46,738 nucleotides of DNA from Candidatus Moduliflexus flocculans (GTDB lineage Bacteria; Moduliflexota; Moduliflexia; Moduliflexales; Moduliflexaceae), in contig DF820457.1 in the NCBI GenBank assembly GCA_000739515.1, positions 658,752 through 705,489 of the forward strand. Reading direction: 5' to 3'. The position numbers and the translations under genes were made by a program. The stretch's first letter is position 1, and the number at the start of each line of letters is the position of its first letter. The notes below the pieces were generated by a model, which did not search any database, was not told the origin of the DNA, and saw nothing but the letters and a program-made list of their open reading frames with translations. Shown in pieces: positions 1 through 7,648 of the stretch.

Positions 1-154
1 CTGATGTTACGCAGCGCCGCCGACAATTCCCCTCCTGGGAGGGGCAAGGGGTGGGTTCGTCCGTGAGTGATTGCTCGTGTCAAGAACCCACCCCCAACCC
101 CTCCCCGGAGGGGAGTGTGCGGTCATTCGTCTCGAATCGGCTGCGTAACATGAG
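1..154. repeat. Nested inverted-repeat element, about 154 bp; its first 89 bases recur at 46650-46738
   Basis: Outer arms CTGATGTTACGCAGC (1-15) and GCTGCGTAACATGAG (140-154) are near-perfect inverted repeats. Inner arms rich in CCCCTCCTGGGAGGGG and GGGGTGGGTT (about 28-56) pair with AACCCACCC and CCCCTCCCCGG-type sequence (about 87-117). No protein is supported here. The layout resembles a non-coding MITE-like or REP-like element. Related G-rich palindromes occur at about 7270-7350 and inside the PKS gene at 17440-17640. Confidence 0.75.
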
Positions 155-178
155 TTATTCAGTTGCATTGACACACGG

Positions 179-262
179 GCAGCAGTGCAAAAGCTTGCTT
201 TTGCCGTGTGGCTAAATCGCCTGACTCCATCAAGCCGCAAAAGCAAACTTTTACACTCCTGC
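179..262. repeat. Dispersed inverted repeat, family A (GCAAAAGC...GCTTTTGC), copy 1
   Basis: Left arm GTGCAAAAGCTTGCTTTTGC (185-204) and a degenerate right arm ending in ACTCCTGC (about 237-262) form a long hairpin just downstream of the binding-protein gene on the minus strand. It could act as a transcription terminator. The same family recurs at 12003-12094, 22837-22931 and 25564-25627. Confidence 0.7.
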
Positions 263-292
263 CCTTACACGCATCCCTGTCGTGTAAACACC

Positions 293-1270
293 TTAAAAAT
301 TATACTCGCTCATATTTTCTTTGGTGACATCCACCCAGGCCGCGCCGTAAAGCACTTTGCCATCCATGATGATGTTGTTGTACCCTTTGACGCCGAGGTC
401 CATGCCGGCTTTCACTTCCTGTTTTTCTAACACCATGACCGCCAATTTATTCATGGCATAACCTGCGTCTGCCGGATCCCAGAAGGAGATAAGCTGCACC
501 GCGCCGCTTTCAAGGTATTGCCCGGTCACAGAAACTAAACCCGTGCCGACGACCACGACTTTGCCCTGCAACCCTTTTTCTTCAATCGCCAATCCGACGC
601 CCGCCGATTCCGGCATGGCGCTGGTCTGGAAGCCTTTCAGGTTCGGATATTTTTTCAGCAATTCTTTGGCGTTTTCATACGCTTTGGTTTGATCATCGTA
701 GGATTCGACGCGTTCCGTCACCATCTTGATGTTCGGATATTTTTCTTTCTGACGCGCAATCCCGCCGTCAACCCATTGATTGTGGGATTTTGAGGTCAAG
801 CTGCCCACCATCGTGGCATATTCGCCTTCTCCGCCCATATATTTAGCGAGATAATCCATGAGATGAGCGCCATAGGCCGCGTTATCAAACGCTTCCAGAT
901 CGTAGTTCACATTCTGCTGATTGGTCGCTTCATGGGAAATGACGACAATTCCCTTTTCCATCGCTTTTTTCAGCACCGGTTCAAGCGCTTCTGGCGAAAA
1001 CGGCACGACGCAAATCGCATCCACGCCCTGCGCGATCAGGTCTTCGATAATCTGTACTTGCAGCGCGGCATCCGCTTTCTGCGGCCCTAACAAGAACGTT
1101 TCGTTGCCGGTGTCTTCGCCGAATTTTTTGACGCCTTCGCGCATCCGGTCAAACCAGGCGATCCCGTCCAATTTGACGACCGTCGCGATTTTGTACGATT
1201 TGGCATACACTTCGCCTGTGAGCGCGAAGACAAGCAATCCGACTAACAATACAATACCCCATCGTTTCAT
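293..1270 (-). CDS. Sugar-type ABC transporter periplasmic substrate-binding protein (peripla_BP_4 family)
   Basis: The 325-residue protein has an N-terminal signal peptide (MKRWGIVLLVGLLVFALTGEVYA, about 23 residues, cleaved after VYA) and the two-lobe fold of RhaS/RbsB/LsrB-like binding proteins. Visible family features are VVKLDGIAWFDRMREGVKKF near the start, the repeated pattern QIIEDLIAQGVDAICVVPF, and a hinge at ISHEA. It should bind a simple sugar or related small molecule and deliver it to an inner-membrane ABC permease. A strong GGAGGA lies upstream of the ATG at 1270. The gene is divergent from a LacI regulator, the usual arrangement for sugar control. No ATPase or permease partner follows before the window edge. 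AI-2 binding is possible but the LsrB ligand residues are not obvious, so the substrate is left open. Confidence 0.85.
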   Translation of the reverse strand: MKRWGIVLLVGLLVFALTGEVYAKSYKIATVVKLDGIAWFDRMREGVKKFGEDTGNETFLLGPQKADAALQVQIIEDLIAQGVDAICVVPFSPEALEPVLKKAMEKGIVVISHEATNQQNVNYDLEAFDNAAYGAHLMDYLAKYMGGEGEYATMVGSLTSKSHNQWVDGGIARQKEKYPNIKMVTERVESYDDQTKAYENAKELLKKYPNLKGFQTSAMPESAGVGLAIEEKGLQGKVVVVGTGLVSVTGQYLESGAVQLISFWDPADAGYAMNKLAVMVLEKQEVKAGMDLGVKGYNNIIMDGKVLYGAAWVDVTKENMSEYNF

Positions 1271-1603
1271 ATCCGTTTCCTCCGTTCATGCGTTTCTTGC
1301 ATGATGATTATCGGCAGAACGCGGCATGTCAATGTAACCGTTCTGCCTTATGGATAAGTGATTTCAGGCTACGACGATAGAGTGTTTTGATGAGAAGAAA
1401 GAATTTGTCAAGAAATATTTTTTATTTTCTGTAAATTTTCATAAAATTTTCTTGCAAATTTTTTATGGATTCAAAAAGGTTTAGGTACGTCATTTGATTT
1501 TGGATGTCGAGATCAGGAAACGACAAGGATAGGTGTAAGAACGGATGCTTTATCTTATCCTTTTTTACACCTATCCTTGTCGTTTAACGGAGAATACGGG
1601 CGT
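1271..1603. promoter_or_regulatory. Divergent regulatory region between the binding protein and LacI genes
   Basis: This 333-base, mostly AT-rich gap holds no gene. An imperfect palindrome GGCAGAACG (1313-1321) / CGTTCTGCC (1339-1347) surrounds a minus-strand TTGACA (1327-1332), making it a candidate operator over the binding-protein promoter. A second minus-strand TTGACA is at 1406-1411. A separate 21-bp perfect inverted repeat (1518-1538 and 1565-1585) lies next to the LacI start. The operator role is inferred from the divergent LacI gene and the symmetry. Confidence 0.45.
1518..1585. repeat. Perfect 21-bp inverted repeat with 26-bp spacer upstream of the LacI gene
   Basis: Arms AAACGACAAGGATAGGTGTA(A) (1518-1538) and its exact complement (1565-1585) end 18 bases before the LacI ATG. 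It could be an autoregulatory operator, a transcript hairpin, or another mobile palindrome; the sequence does not decide. Confidence 0.7.
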
Positions 1604-2608
1604 ATGGAGAGTGGAAAAGCGGCGACTATTCATGATGTGGCGAAACGCGCGGGAGTGTCGCTTTCGACGGTGTCGAGAGTGTTAAATGATTACGATTCGA
1701 TCAACCCGCAGACCCGCGAGCGCGTCGAGGCGGCGATCAAAGAATTAAATTACGAGAAAAGCAAAACAGAAAGCCCGAAATCGGTGAAAGAAAAAAAGAC
1801 GGTCGGCCTTATTCTTCCCGACATTTTAAATCCGTTTTTTCCCTTGCTGATTAAGGGGATCGAACAAGTCTCGAAAATTCATGGCTATCATCTCATTCTC
1901 TGCGATTCTGAAAATGACGTACCATTGGAGCAGCGCCATATTGACAATCTCTATGATCGCGGCGTGGACGGCGTCATTTTGATTCCTTCCTCCGAAACCA
2001 CGCATGTCGAAAATTTGATCGAAAGCAGCCTGCCATTCGTGTTTTTAGACCGCTTTATTGACATGGACGACGCGAGCTATGTGATTTCCGATAACGAAGA
2101 AGGGGCATATCAGGCGGTCAAATACCTGCTGAAACTTGGGCATCACAGCATTGTCAATCTGACCGGCCCGCCGGAATTAAGCACGGAACGAGCCAGAATT
2201 GCCGGATATAAACGCGCTCTCGACGAAAGCGATGTCGAATGTCAGGAAGAGTTGTTCGTCTGCGGCAATTATTCGCTGGAAGAAGCGTATCGCGCCATTG
2301 ACGAGTTGCTGCAAAAAGGCGTGAGATTTTCGGCGATCTTTGCGACTAACGACATGATGGCGTTTGGCGCAAAACAGGCGTTAGAAGAACATAATAAGCA
2401 TATTCCGAATGACGTTTCATTAGTGGGATATGATGACATTCTGTTTTCCTCGATCATCTCCCTGACTACCGTTTCCCAGCCTGCCTACGAAATGGGGCGC
2501 AATGCGATGCTGCTGCTGCTCGATCTGATTAGTGAGCGCATCTCCACGCCGCAGCGTGTCGTTCTGCGCCCCAGCATGGTCATTCGCGGTTCCTGCCAAC
2601 GTCGGTGA
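1604..2608 (+). CDS. LacI-family transcriptional regulator
   Basis: The 334-residue protein opens with a LacI helix-turn-helix (ATIHDVAKRAGVSLSTVSRV, residues about 6-25), then a hinge helix and a periplasmic-binding-protein-like effector domain (VGLILPDILNPFF, GVDGVILIPSS, FATNDMMAFGAKQAL, ISLTTVSQP). It should bind an operator as a dimer and respond to a sugar or nucleoside. I chose the ATG at 1604, which has ACGGAG upstream and leaves two residues-plus before the helix-turn-helix. A longer frame from TTG at 1577 would run through the inverted repeat and is less likely. It is divergent from the sugar binding protein, its probable target, and is followed by a hairpin terminator. Confidence 0.93.
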   Translation: MESGKAATIHDVAKRAGVSLSTVSRVLNDYDSINPQTRERVEAAIKELNYEKSKTESPKSVKEKKTVGLILPDILNPFFPLLIKGIEQVSKIHGYHLILCDSENDVPLEQRHIDNLYDRGVDGVILIPSSETTHVENLIESSLPFVFLDRFIDMDDASYVISDNEEGAYQAVKYLLKLGHHSIVNLTGPPELSTERARIAGYKRALDESDVECQEELFVCGNYSLEEAYRAIDELLQKGVRFSAIFATNDMMAFGAKQALEEHNKHIPNDVSLVGYDDILFSSIISLTTVSQPAYEMGRNAMLLLLDLISERISTPQRVVLRPSMVIRGSCQRR

Positions 2609-2617
2609 ATATTTACC

Positions 2618-2650
2618 AGACTTCACAGGTCTCAAAGACCTGTGAAGTCT
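2618..2650. terminator. Perfect hairpin after LacI gene (repeat family ACTTCACAGGT)
   Basis: A 15-bp perfect stem AGACTTCACAGGTCT with a 3-base loop lies ten bases past the LacI stop. Related palindromes occur at 26084-26116 and, as a half copy, near 38312-38335. It fits a transcription terminator built from a dispersed repeat. Confidence 0.65.
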
Positions 2651-2800
2651 TTGCCACGAAAGACAACTCCCAACGCGAAAGGAATTTAGTTGACAATTTT
2701 CTTTCAACAAGGTATCAACTCGACATCAGGGGGATACAGTGGTCGTTACTTCGATGTTGTTTCATTTTTCCTTTTGGGATATAGTAAGGAGGGCGTGGTT

Positions 2801-3214
2801 ATGAAAACAAGTTGGTTATATGGGGTTCGTCTGAGCGTTCTGGCGATATGTTGTCTCTTTGGCAGCGTACTTACTGGCTGTGGCGATGATGATTCGAATG
2901 ATCGGTATAGCGATCCGAATTTTGGATACATCAAAAATTCTACGGACTATACAATTGCGATTGATTTCGGGAAAGACAATGAATTTTCCACGAGATTAGC
3001 TCCGGGCGAGATGCGCGGATTTGATATGGATGAAGGGCGTTCCCATCTGTTGCACGTCGTTGTGCTTGATAGCGCGAATCGCGCCGTTTCGGAGTTTTTC
3101 ACAAATTTTAATGTTGATACGACACCGTTTGACAACGAATGGAACGGATTTGTGTGCAGTTGGTATGTTGATATTCTCCGCGAATCCGGTTTCGGGTCTG
3201 AGATGGGAGATTAG
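2801..3214 (+). CDS. Small lipoprotein, paralogue of the protein at 25644-26042
   Basis: The 137-residue protein has a type II signal peptide with lipobox LTGC (Cys27), followed by an acidic GDDDSND stretch, so it should be a membrane-anchored lipoprotein on the outer face of a membrane. AAGGAGGG at 2786-2793 sits 8 bases before the ATG at 2801; the open frame from 2690 is too far upstream. The mature part shares with the 25.6-kb lipoprotein the order I-x-N-x-T-x-Y, an AP(G/N) turn followed by R, E(E)GR/K, and a C-terminal CSWYxxI near the end. I recognise no named family. Function is unknown. Confidence 0.75.
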   Translation: MKTSWLYGVRLSVLAICCLFGSVLTGCGDDDSNDRYSDPNFGYIKNSTDYTIAIDFGKDNEFSTRLAPGEMRGFDMDEGRSHLLHVVVLDSANRAVSEFFTNFNVDTTPFDNEWNGFVCSWYVDILRESGFGSEMGD

Positions 3215-3222
3215 ATTTCATG

Positions 3223-3252
3223 GGTAGGACGGGATTGCAATCCCGCCCTACC
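3223..3252. terminator. Hairpin between convergent lipoprotein and folC genes
   Basis: GGTAGGACGGGATTGCAATCCCGCCCTACC is symmetric except for one position and overlaps the folC stop codon (3248-3250). It suits a bidirectional terminator and again looks like a repeat that supplies the end of a gene. Confidence 0.6.
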
Positions 3253-4648
3253 AGGATAATTCTCGATATTCAGGATGCCAGCGCTGACGCAGATGTCCGG
3301 CAAGATAGAGCGAACCGGTAACGCAGACGGGCAGTTTCTCTCGCGTCGCTTGTATAATTGCCGATTCAAGCGCCTCATCCGGGTCTATCGCAATATGCGC
3401 CGGAATTGACGGCGCAAGCCGTTGCAGCGTTTCCTGCAAATAGCGCGGTTCTTCTGTCATGCGATAGCCTGTGATGACGCGCGTGAAATAGAAAACAGCG
3501 GCAATGTCCGTCAACGGCCTGAGCATCGCGTCAATATTCCTGCCGGATGTAAACCCGCAGACAAAAATTATCGAATTTCCTGTAAACTGACTGCGCAAAT
3601 AGGCGGCAAGCTGCTCGATTTTATCAGGATTGTGTGCGCCGTCCAGAATAACGATTGGATCTTCCTGCATCCGCTCGTAACGCGCCGGAATGAATGTTGT
3701 CCGCAAGCCGTCGCGCAATGCCGATTCGTTTAATTGCGTCCCATTTTTCAGTGCGATGATTTCGACGGCTCGAAGCGCTAACGCGGCATTTTGCGCCTGA
3801 TATGCCCCGCACATATTCATCTGTAATCCTCTCAAAATATGTAAATTCGAGATATAATCGAAGGTCACGCCGTCATTTCTGAGAAAAACATTTTCCACGC
3901 GAAAGATGTCGCCCGCGCATTCCGTTGTCGCCTGTAAACGGGCTGTCCGCTGCCGAAACAGGTCTAAAATATCAGGCCGCGTTTCCGCAGTTAATAGGGG
4001 CGAACCGGCGCGAACGATACCAAGTTTGTCATTCGCGATTTCCGCCAACGTGTCACCTAAAATCTGGGTGTGATCAAGGCCGATATTCGTGATGATGCTG
4101 ACGTTCGAGCGTGGAATCACGTTCGTTGCGTCATGCTGCCCGCCCAATCCCGCTTCTAATACGACATAATCTACCTGACGACGGCGGAAATAGACGAACG
4201 CGAGCGCGACCAACAATTCGAAATAAGAAATGACTCCGAATTCGTGTTGCTCGTATTCCGCATTGATGGCCGGTCGAACCTCTTCAATCAGCGGAGTCAA
4301 ATCGCTAACTGGCGGAAACTGGCCGTCAACCGTGAAATATTCGGCGAACGTGATGACATGCGGCGACGTGAACATGCCGACGCGATAGCCCTGACTCCGC
4401 AGCAGCGCCGCCGTAAAATAGGTGGTGGAGGTTTTGCCGCTCGTTCCGGCGATATGTACGAAACGCAAATCATTCTGCGGATTGCCGAGCCGCTGAAGCA
4501 AGCTTTGTAATCGCTCTAATCCAAACGGCTTCGGCTTGCCGGCAACCTGCGCCGGGGCGACAAAATTCGGCAGCGGTTTCGCAACAATCAATGAATCTAA
4601 AAACAGCTCAAGCCGTTTGTAACGGGCGTATTGTTCGAGCGTCAGCAT
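3248..4648 (-). CDS. folC: Bifunctional folylpolyglutamate synthase/dihydrofolate synthase
   Basis: FolC adds L-glutamate to dihydropteroate and to reduced folates with ATP in the cytoplasm. The 466-residue protein shows the Mur-ligase-like P-loop HIAGTSGKTSTTYF (residues 65-78), the FTSPH loop, VLEAGLGGQHDATNVI, and ITNIGLDHTQILGDTLAEIA, all diagnostic for FolC. The C-terminal domain has ILDGAHNPDKIEQL. It is slightly longer than the usual 420-440 residues. No clear Shine-Dalgarno precedes the ATG at 4648; a perfect 39-base hairpin ends eight bases upstream. It is last in line behind the three ABC importer genes, possibly separated from them by that hairpin. Confidence 0.95.
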   Translation of the reverse strand: MLTLEQYARYKRLELFLDSLIVAKPLPNFVAPAQVAGKPKPFGLERLQSLLQRLGNPQNDLRFVHIAGTSGKTSTTYFTAALLRSQGYRVGMFTSPHVITFAEYFTVDGQFPPVSDLTPLIEEVRPAINAEYEQHEFGVISYFELLVALAFVYFRRRQVDYVVLEAGLGGQHDATNVIPRSNVSIITNIGLDHTQILGDTLAEIANDKLGIVRAGSPLLTAETRPDILDLFRQRTARLQATTECAGDIFRVENVFLRNDGVTFDYISNLHILRGLQMNMCGAYQAQNAALALRAVEIIALKNGTQLNESALRDGLRTTFIPARYERMQEDPIVILDGAHNPDKIEQLAAYLRSQFTGNSIIFVCGFTSGRNIDAMLRPLTDIAAVFYFTRVITGYRMTEEPRYLQETLQRLAPSIPAHIAIDPDEALESAIIQATREKLPVCVTGSLYLAGHLRQRWHPEYRELSW

Positions 4649-4655
4649 ATTTGAG

Positions 4656-4694
4656 AAAAGCTGTCAGACACTTTAAAAGTGTCTGACAGCTTTT
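4656..4694. terminator. Perfect 39-base palindrome (repeat family GCTGTCAGACACTT), copy 1
   Basis: Two 19-base arms (AAAAGCTGTCAGACACTTT and its complement) around a single A lie between the permease stop (4693) and the folC start (4648). Other copies are at 6222-6253, 7406-7440 and 28322-28352, with a diverged relative at 13846-13878. With flanking A and T runs it would work as a bidirectional terminator. Confidence 0.7.
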
Positions 4695-5454
4695 ACTGTT
4701 CTATTTTTTGCAGATGCGGGAAAAATTTTCCGATAAAATATTCACAAAATTCAATCATTCGATACAGCGCGATACCCATAATTGACGAAAGAATCACGGC
4801 GACCATCAGGGCGCGGGTGTTGCTGTTCCAGGAGGCTTGCAAAATAATGTAGCCCAGCCCTTCGTTTGCGCCGGAAAATTCCGACACAATTGCGCCAATC
4901 GCGCTGAGCGGCGACGCGACTTTCAGGCCGGTGAAAAAATAGCCGAGGCTCATCGGAATCCGCAGCCGCAGAAAGGTCTGCCAGAAGCTCGCGTTCAGGC
5001 TTTTGAACAGATTGCGCTGATTTTCGGTGATGTTGTAAAAGCCTTGCAGCGTGTTGACGAGAATCGGGAAAAAGGTAATGATTGACGCCATCAGCACTTT
5101 GCTCAGACGGCCAGAGCCGACCCAGAGGACGATCATCGGGCTGATAGCGATAATCGGCACGGTTTTCAGCGCCACGAACCATTGATAAAATAACTGCTGG
5201 AAGATGCGGGAAAAACTGAACGCAATCGCCAGCAGATACGCCGCGCATCCGCCTAACAGCAGCCCGGCAAAGGATTCTAACGATGTTTTCCAGAACCCAT
5301 CCAGAAAGTCGCCGGGATATTTCGCAAATTCTTTCACAAGGACGGAAAAACGCGGAAAAATATATTCCGGCACATTCAGGCCGCGCGTCAGCCCTTCCCA
5401 GAGCGCAATCAGCAGCAATCCGCCGACCGCTTGCAGCGCAAAATTCCTTTTCAT
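4693..5454 (-). CDS. ABC transporter permease, NitT/TauT/ThiX type
   Basis: The 253-residue integral membrane protein has about six hydrophobic segments and the binding-protein-dependent permease signature around SPLSAIGAIVSEFSGANEGLGYII (the EAA-like loop that contacts the ATPase). It resembles SsuC, TauC and ThiX permeases. Its ATG overlaps the stop of the ATPase gene by four bases (ATGA), showing translational coupling. With the adjacent ATPase and NMT1/THI5 binding protein it forms a complete importer, most likely for a pyrimidine or thiamine precursor, a sulfonate, or a flavin; the substrate is not determined. Confidence 0.9.
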   Translation of the reverse strand: MKRNFALQAVGGLLLIALWEGLTRGLNVPEYIFPRFSVLVKEFAKYPGDFLDGFWKTSLESFAGLLLGGCAAYLLAIAFSFSRIFQQLFYQWFVALKTVPIIAISPMIVLWVGSGRLSKVLMASIITFFPILVNTLQGFYNITENQRNLFKSLNASFWQTFLRLRIPMSLGYFFTGLKVASPLSAIGAIVSEFSGANEGLGYIILQASWNSNTRALMVAVILSSIMGIALYRMIEFCEYFIGKFFPHLQKIEQ

Positions 5455-6212
5455 GCTTGAGATTCCGCAGATTGATTCAGCAGCGTTCGCAACGTCTTGC
5501 GATAGGCGGTATAGTCTGGATTTTCAATATCTTCCAACCGTCGCGGACGCGGAATGTCAATCGCAATATCCGCGAGAACCCGCGATGGCTTGCTGGAAAA
5601 GACCACCACGCGATCTGACATAAACGCCGCTTCCGCAATCGAATGTGTGATAAAGATTACGGTGCGCTTGATCTGGCCGAGGATTTTCAATAAAAACAAA
5701 TTCATCTGTTCCCTGGTCACTTCGTCGAGACTGGCGAAGCATTCATCTATCAGCAGCGCCGGCGTATTTGCCATCAGGGCGCGGGCGATGCTGACGCGGG
5801 TTTTCATGCCGCCGGATAGTTGATGCGGATAGAGGCTGCGATACGGCAGCAGGCCGACCTGTTCCAACATGTCTTTCGCGTCAATATAGCGCAGCGCGGG
5901 ATTCAGCGTCACCGGCAGTTCGATGTTCTGCTGCACCGTCAGCCAGTCTAACAGCGTCACTTCCTGAAAAATAATGCTGTACAGATTCTGCTGGCGAATG
6001 GCGCGTCCCTGTGTGCTGCGGATCGTGAGCGTTCCCGATTGCGGCGATTTCAGGTCGGCGAGCAAGGCGAGCAGCGTGCTTTTTCCGCAGCCCGACGGCC
6101 CGATGAATGAGACGAATTCCCCTTCGCGAATCGTCAGCGAAATCCGATCCAGCACGCGCAACGCCCCGGCTTTTGTCGGATATTCATACGATACATCGCG
6201 AATGTCAATCAT
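5451..6212 (-). CDS. ABC transporter ATP-binding protein, NitT/TauT type
   Basis: The 253-residue ATPase has Walker A GPSGCGKST, the signature LSGGMKTRVSIARAL, Walker B ALLIDE and the H-loop FITHSI. It powers the adjacent permease. I start it at ATG 6212 (MIDIRDVSYEYP, the usual opening of the family). A GTG at 6233 would add seven residues encoded inside the palindrome 6222-6253 and looks like readthrough of the repeat, although neither start has a good ribosome binding site. The gene lies between the binding-protein gene and the permease, with a 4-base overlap to the latter. Confidence 0.9.
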   Translation of the reverse strand: MIDIRDVSYEYPTKAGALRVLDRISLTIREGEFVSFIGPSGCGKSTLLALLADLKSPQSGTLTIRSTQGRAIRQQNLYSIIFQEVTLLDWLTVQQNIELPVTLNPALRYIDAKDMLEQVGLLPYRSLYPHQLSGGMKTRVSIARALMANTPALLIDECFASLDEVTREQMNLFLLKILGQIKRTVIFITHSIAEAAFMSDRVVVFSSKPSRVLADIAIDIPRPRRLEDIENPDYTAYRKTLRTLLNQSAESQA

Positions 6213-6221
6213 GTTGAATTC

Positions 6222-6253
6222 GCTGTCAGACACTTTTAGAAGTGTCTGACAGC
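6222..6253. repeat. Palindrome GCTGTCAGACACTT family, copy 2
   Basis: Two perfect 14-base arms with a TTAG loop lie in the gap between the binding-protein stop (6261) and the ATPase start. It may attenuate or stabilise the operon transcript so that the binding protein is made in excess, as intercistronic REP elements often do. Confidence 0.7.
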
Positions 6254-6260
6254 TTTTGGA

Positions 6261-7250
6261 CTATTGGTAATACGCCTCGACGTAGCGATTTGTCAAAATA
6301 TCGTCAAGCGCAAACGAGACGCCGGGGCGCTCTTTGAGAAAGCGGTCAAGCACGGCCTGCCAGCGTTCCTGCTGATTCCAGCCGATTTTTCCGCCGTAGG
6401 CATCCACCACCATAAACGTTTTCATCTTGCGCAGCATGTTTTTCTGGTGGCGTTCATCATCGGGATTGGTCGAATTCATGTATTTCAAAGTGATCGCGAC
6501 CGCTTCGTCTTCATGCTCGAAGGCGTATTTCCAGCCGTCAAGCAGCGCGGCGACGACCTGTTCGACGATCTCAGGATGTTCCGCGTCGAACCCTTTCGAG
6601 GTAAAGAGCAGATTCCCGATGCGGGGAATATTGTCGTATTGTTCCGGGAAGAAATAGTTGATTGCAATGCCGCGCTCTTCCGCCTGCAACGGCTCGTCTG
6701 CCGCATGTCCCGGCCAGATCGGCACGACCGTGTTCGGATCGTCTGTAAAAAAGAGGCTCAAGCCCGGCGGCGCGGGAACAAGCTCGACATCCTCTTTCGT
6801 TAAGCCTGCCGACGCTAACAGCGCAATCAGATTATGCTCGTGCATGATTTTATGCCCCACGCGCTTCCCCTTGAAATCGGCGGGAGCATTGATATTGTAA
6901 TCTTTGCGGGCAAAATAGCAAAAAGCATGGGTTTGATCGAACGTCGCCACAATTTTCAGCGGGCGCTGCTCGGCATACGCATTTAAAAACGGCGACGATC
7001 CGGTGATACTGAACTGCTCCGAACCGCTCGACACCAAATCAATCGGGCGGATATTCGGGCCACCCTGCAAGATGTCAATCTCCTTCACGCCGCGCTGCGC
7101 GAAAAACCCTTTTTCCTGCGCCACATAGACCCCGGCATATTGGCTCTGATGCAGCCAGGGAAGGCGGATTTTGATGGATTCCGCGCCGCTTTCGGCGCAC
7201 ATAAAAAGACAGAAGAACACGCTGAAACTTAGAAATTTTCGTGTATTCAC
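6261..7250 (-). CDS. ABC transporter substrate-binding protein, NMT1/THI5 family
   Basis: The 329-residue precursor has a signal peptide (hydrophobic FLSFSVFFCLFMC, cleavage near SGAES) and a mature start KIRLPWLHQSQYAGVYVAQE that is typical of ThiY/SsuA-like binding proteins. Later features are GSEQFSITGSSPFL, ADFKGKRVGHK and LLDGWKYAFEHEDEA. It should capture a small heterocycle or sulfonate in the periplasm. The start is GTG at 7250: AAGGAGG lies seven bases upstream on the minus strand, while the upstream open frame runs back through that site. It is the first gene of the importer operon. No TPP riboswitch motif was seen upstream. Confidence 0.9.
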   Translation of the reverse strand: MNTRKFLSFSVFFCLFMCAESGAESIKIRLPWLHQSQYAGVYVAQEKGFFAQRGVKEIDILQGGPNIRPIDLVSSGSEQFSITGSSPFLNAYAEQRPLKIVATFDQTHAFCYFARKDYNINAPADFKGKRVGHKIMHEHNLIALLASAGLTKEDVELVPAPPGLSLFFTDDPNTVVPIWPGHAADEPLQAEERGIAINYFFPEQYDNIPRIGNLLFTSKGFDAEHPEIVEQVVAALLDGWKYAFEHEDEAVAITLKYMNSTNPDDERHQKNMLRKMKTFMVVDAYGGKIGWNQQERWQAVLDRFLKERPGVSFALDDILTNRYVEAYYQ

Positions 7251-7648
7251 CAATAAACCTCCTTGCACCCACCACGACCCCACCCCCTGCCCCTCCCCAA
7301 CAGGGAGGGGAGATTTTCCCCTCTCCTTCGGAGAGAGGGCAAGGGGGTGAGGTGTTTGGAAGTTATTTTTTACATTTTACTTACGGTTAATATGCAATTG
7401 ATAAAAAGGTGTCAGACACATTAGAAGTATCTGACACCTTCGCCAGTCAATCCATTGAACGAAGGGAGAATTGTCAATAAGATTCTTAAAAACGCAAGGC
7501 GCTTCGAAATGAGGGGGAACTTATCATTTTTCTTGACGGCGTCACGACTTCTGGTAAGATTCGATTGAAAGCTTCTGTGAGGTTCAGGCGAGAGACTCGC
7601 AGAAAGGTTCTTGCTTATCAATCTTCTTATCGTTCTCAGGGAGGGCTC
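7251..7648. promoter_or_regulatory. Divergent intergenic region with palindromes and a sigma70-like promoter for the kinase gene
   Basis: This 398-base gap holds C/G-rich palindromes (CCCCTCCCC...GGGGAGG, about 7270-7350), a palindrome of the GTCAGACAC family (7406-7440) and, for the plus strand, TTGACG (7533-7538), a 16-base spacer and TAAGAT (7555-7560). That predicts a transcript starting near 7567 with a leader of about 80 bases before the kinase ATG. No further gene is supported. Confidence 0.55.
7406..7440. repeat. Palindrome GCTGTCAGACACTT family, copy 3
   Basis: AAGGTGTCAGACACATTAG and the facing AGTATCTGACACCTT form an imperfect stem. It is isolated from any stop codon, which argues that the family spreads as a repeat and is not purely a terminator. 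Confidence 0.65.

Noticed and set aside
293..1270. LsrB (autoinducer-2 binding)
   Set aside because: The overall family fits, but the ligand-contact residues expected for LsrB are not apparent and no lsr genes flank it.
2420..2710. Antisense ORF over the LacI gene end
   Set aside because: It lacks a ribosome binding site and recognisable domain, and lies opposite a strong coding frame; treated as a shadow.
7251..7648. TPP riboswitch upstream of the NMT1/THI5-type operon
   Set aside because: The conserved CUGAGA and ACCUGAU-type boxes of the THI element were not found; the region is mostly palindromic repeats.
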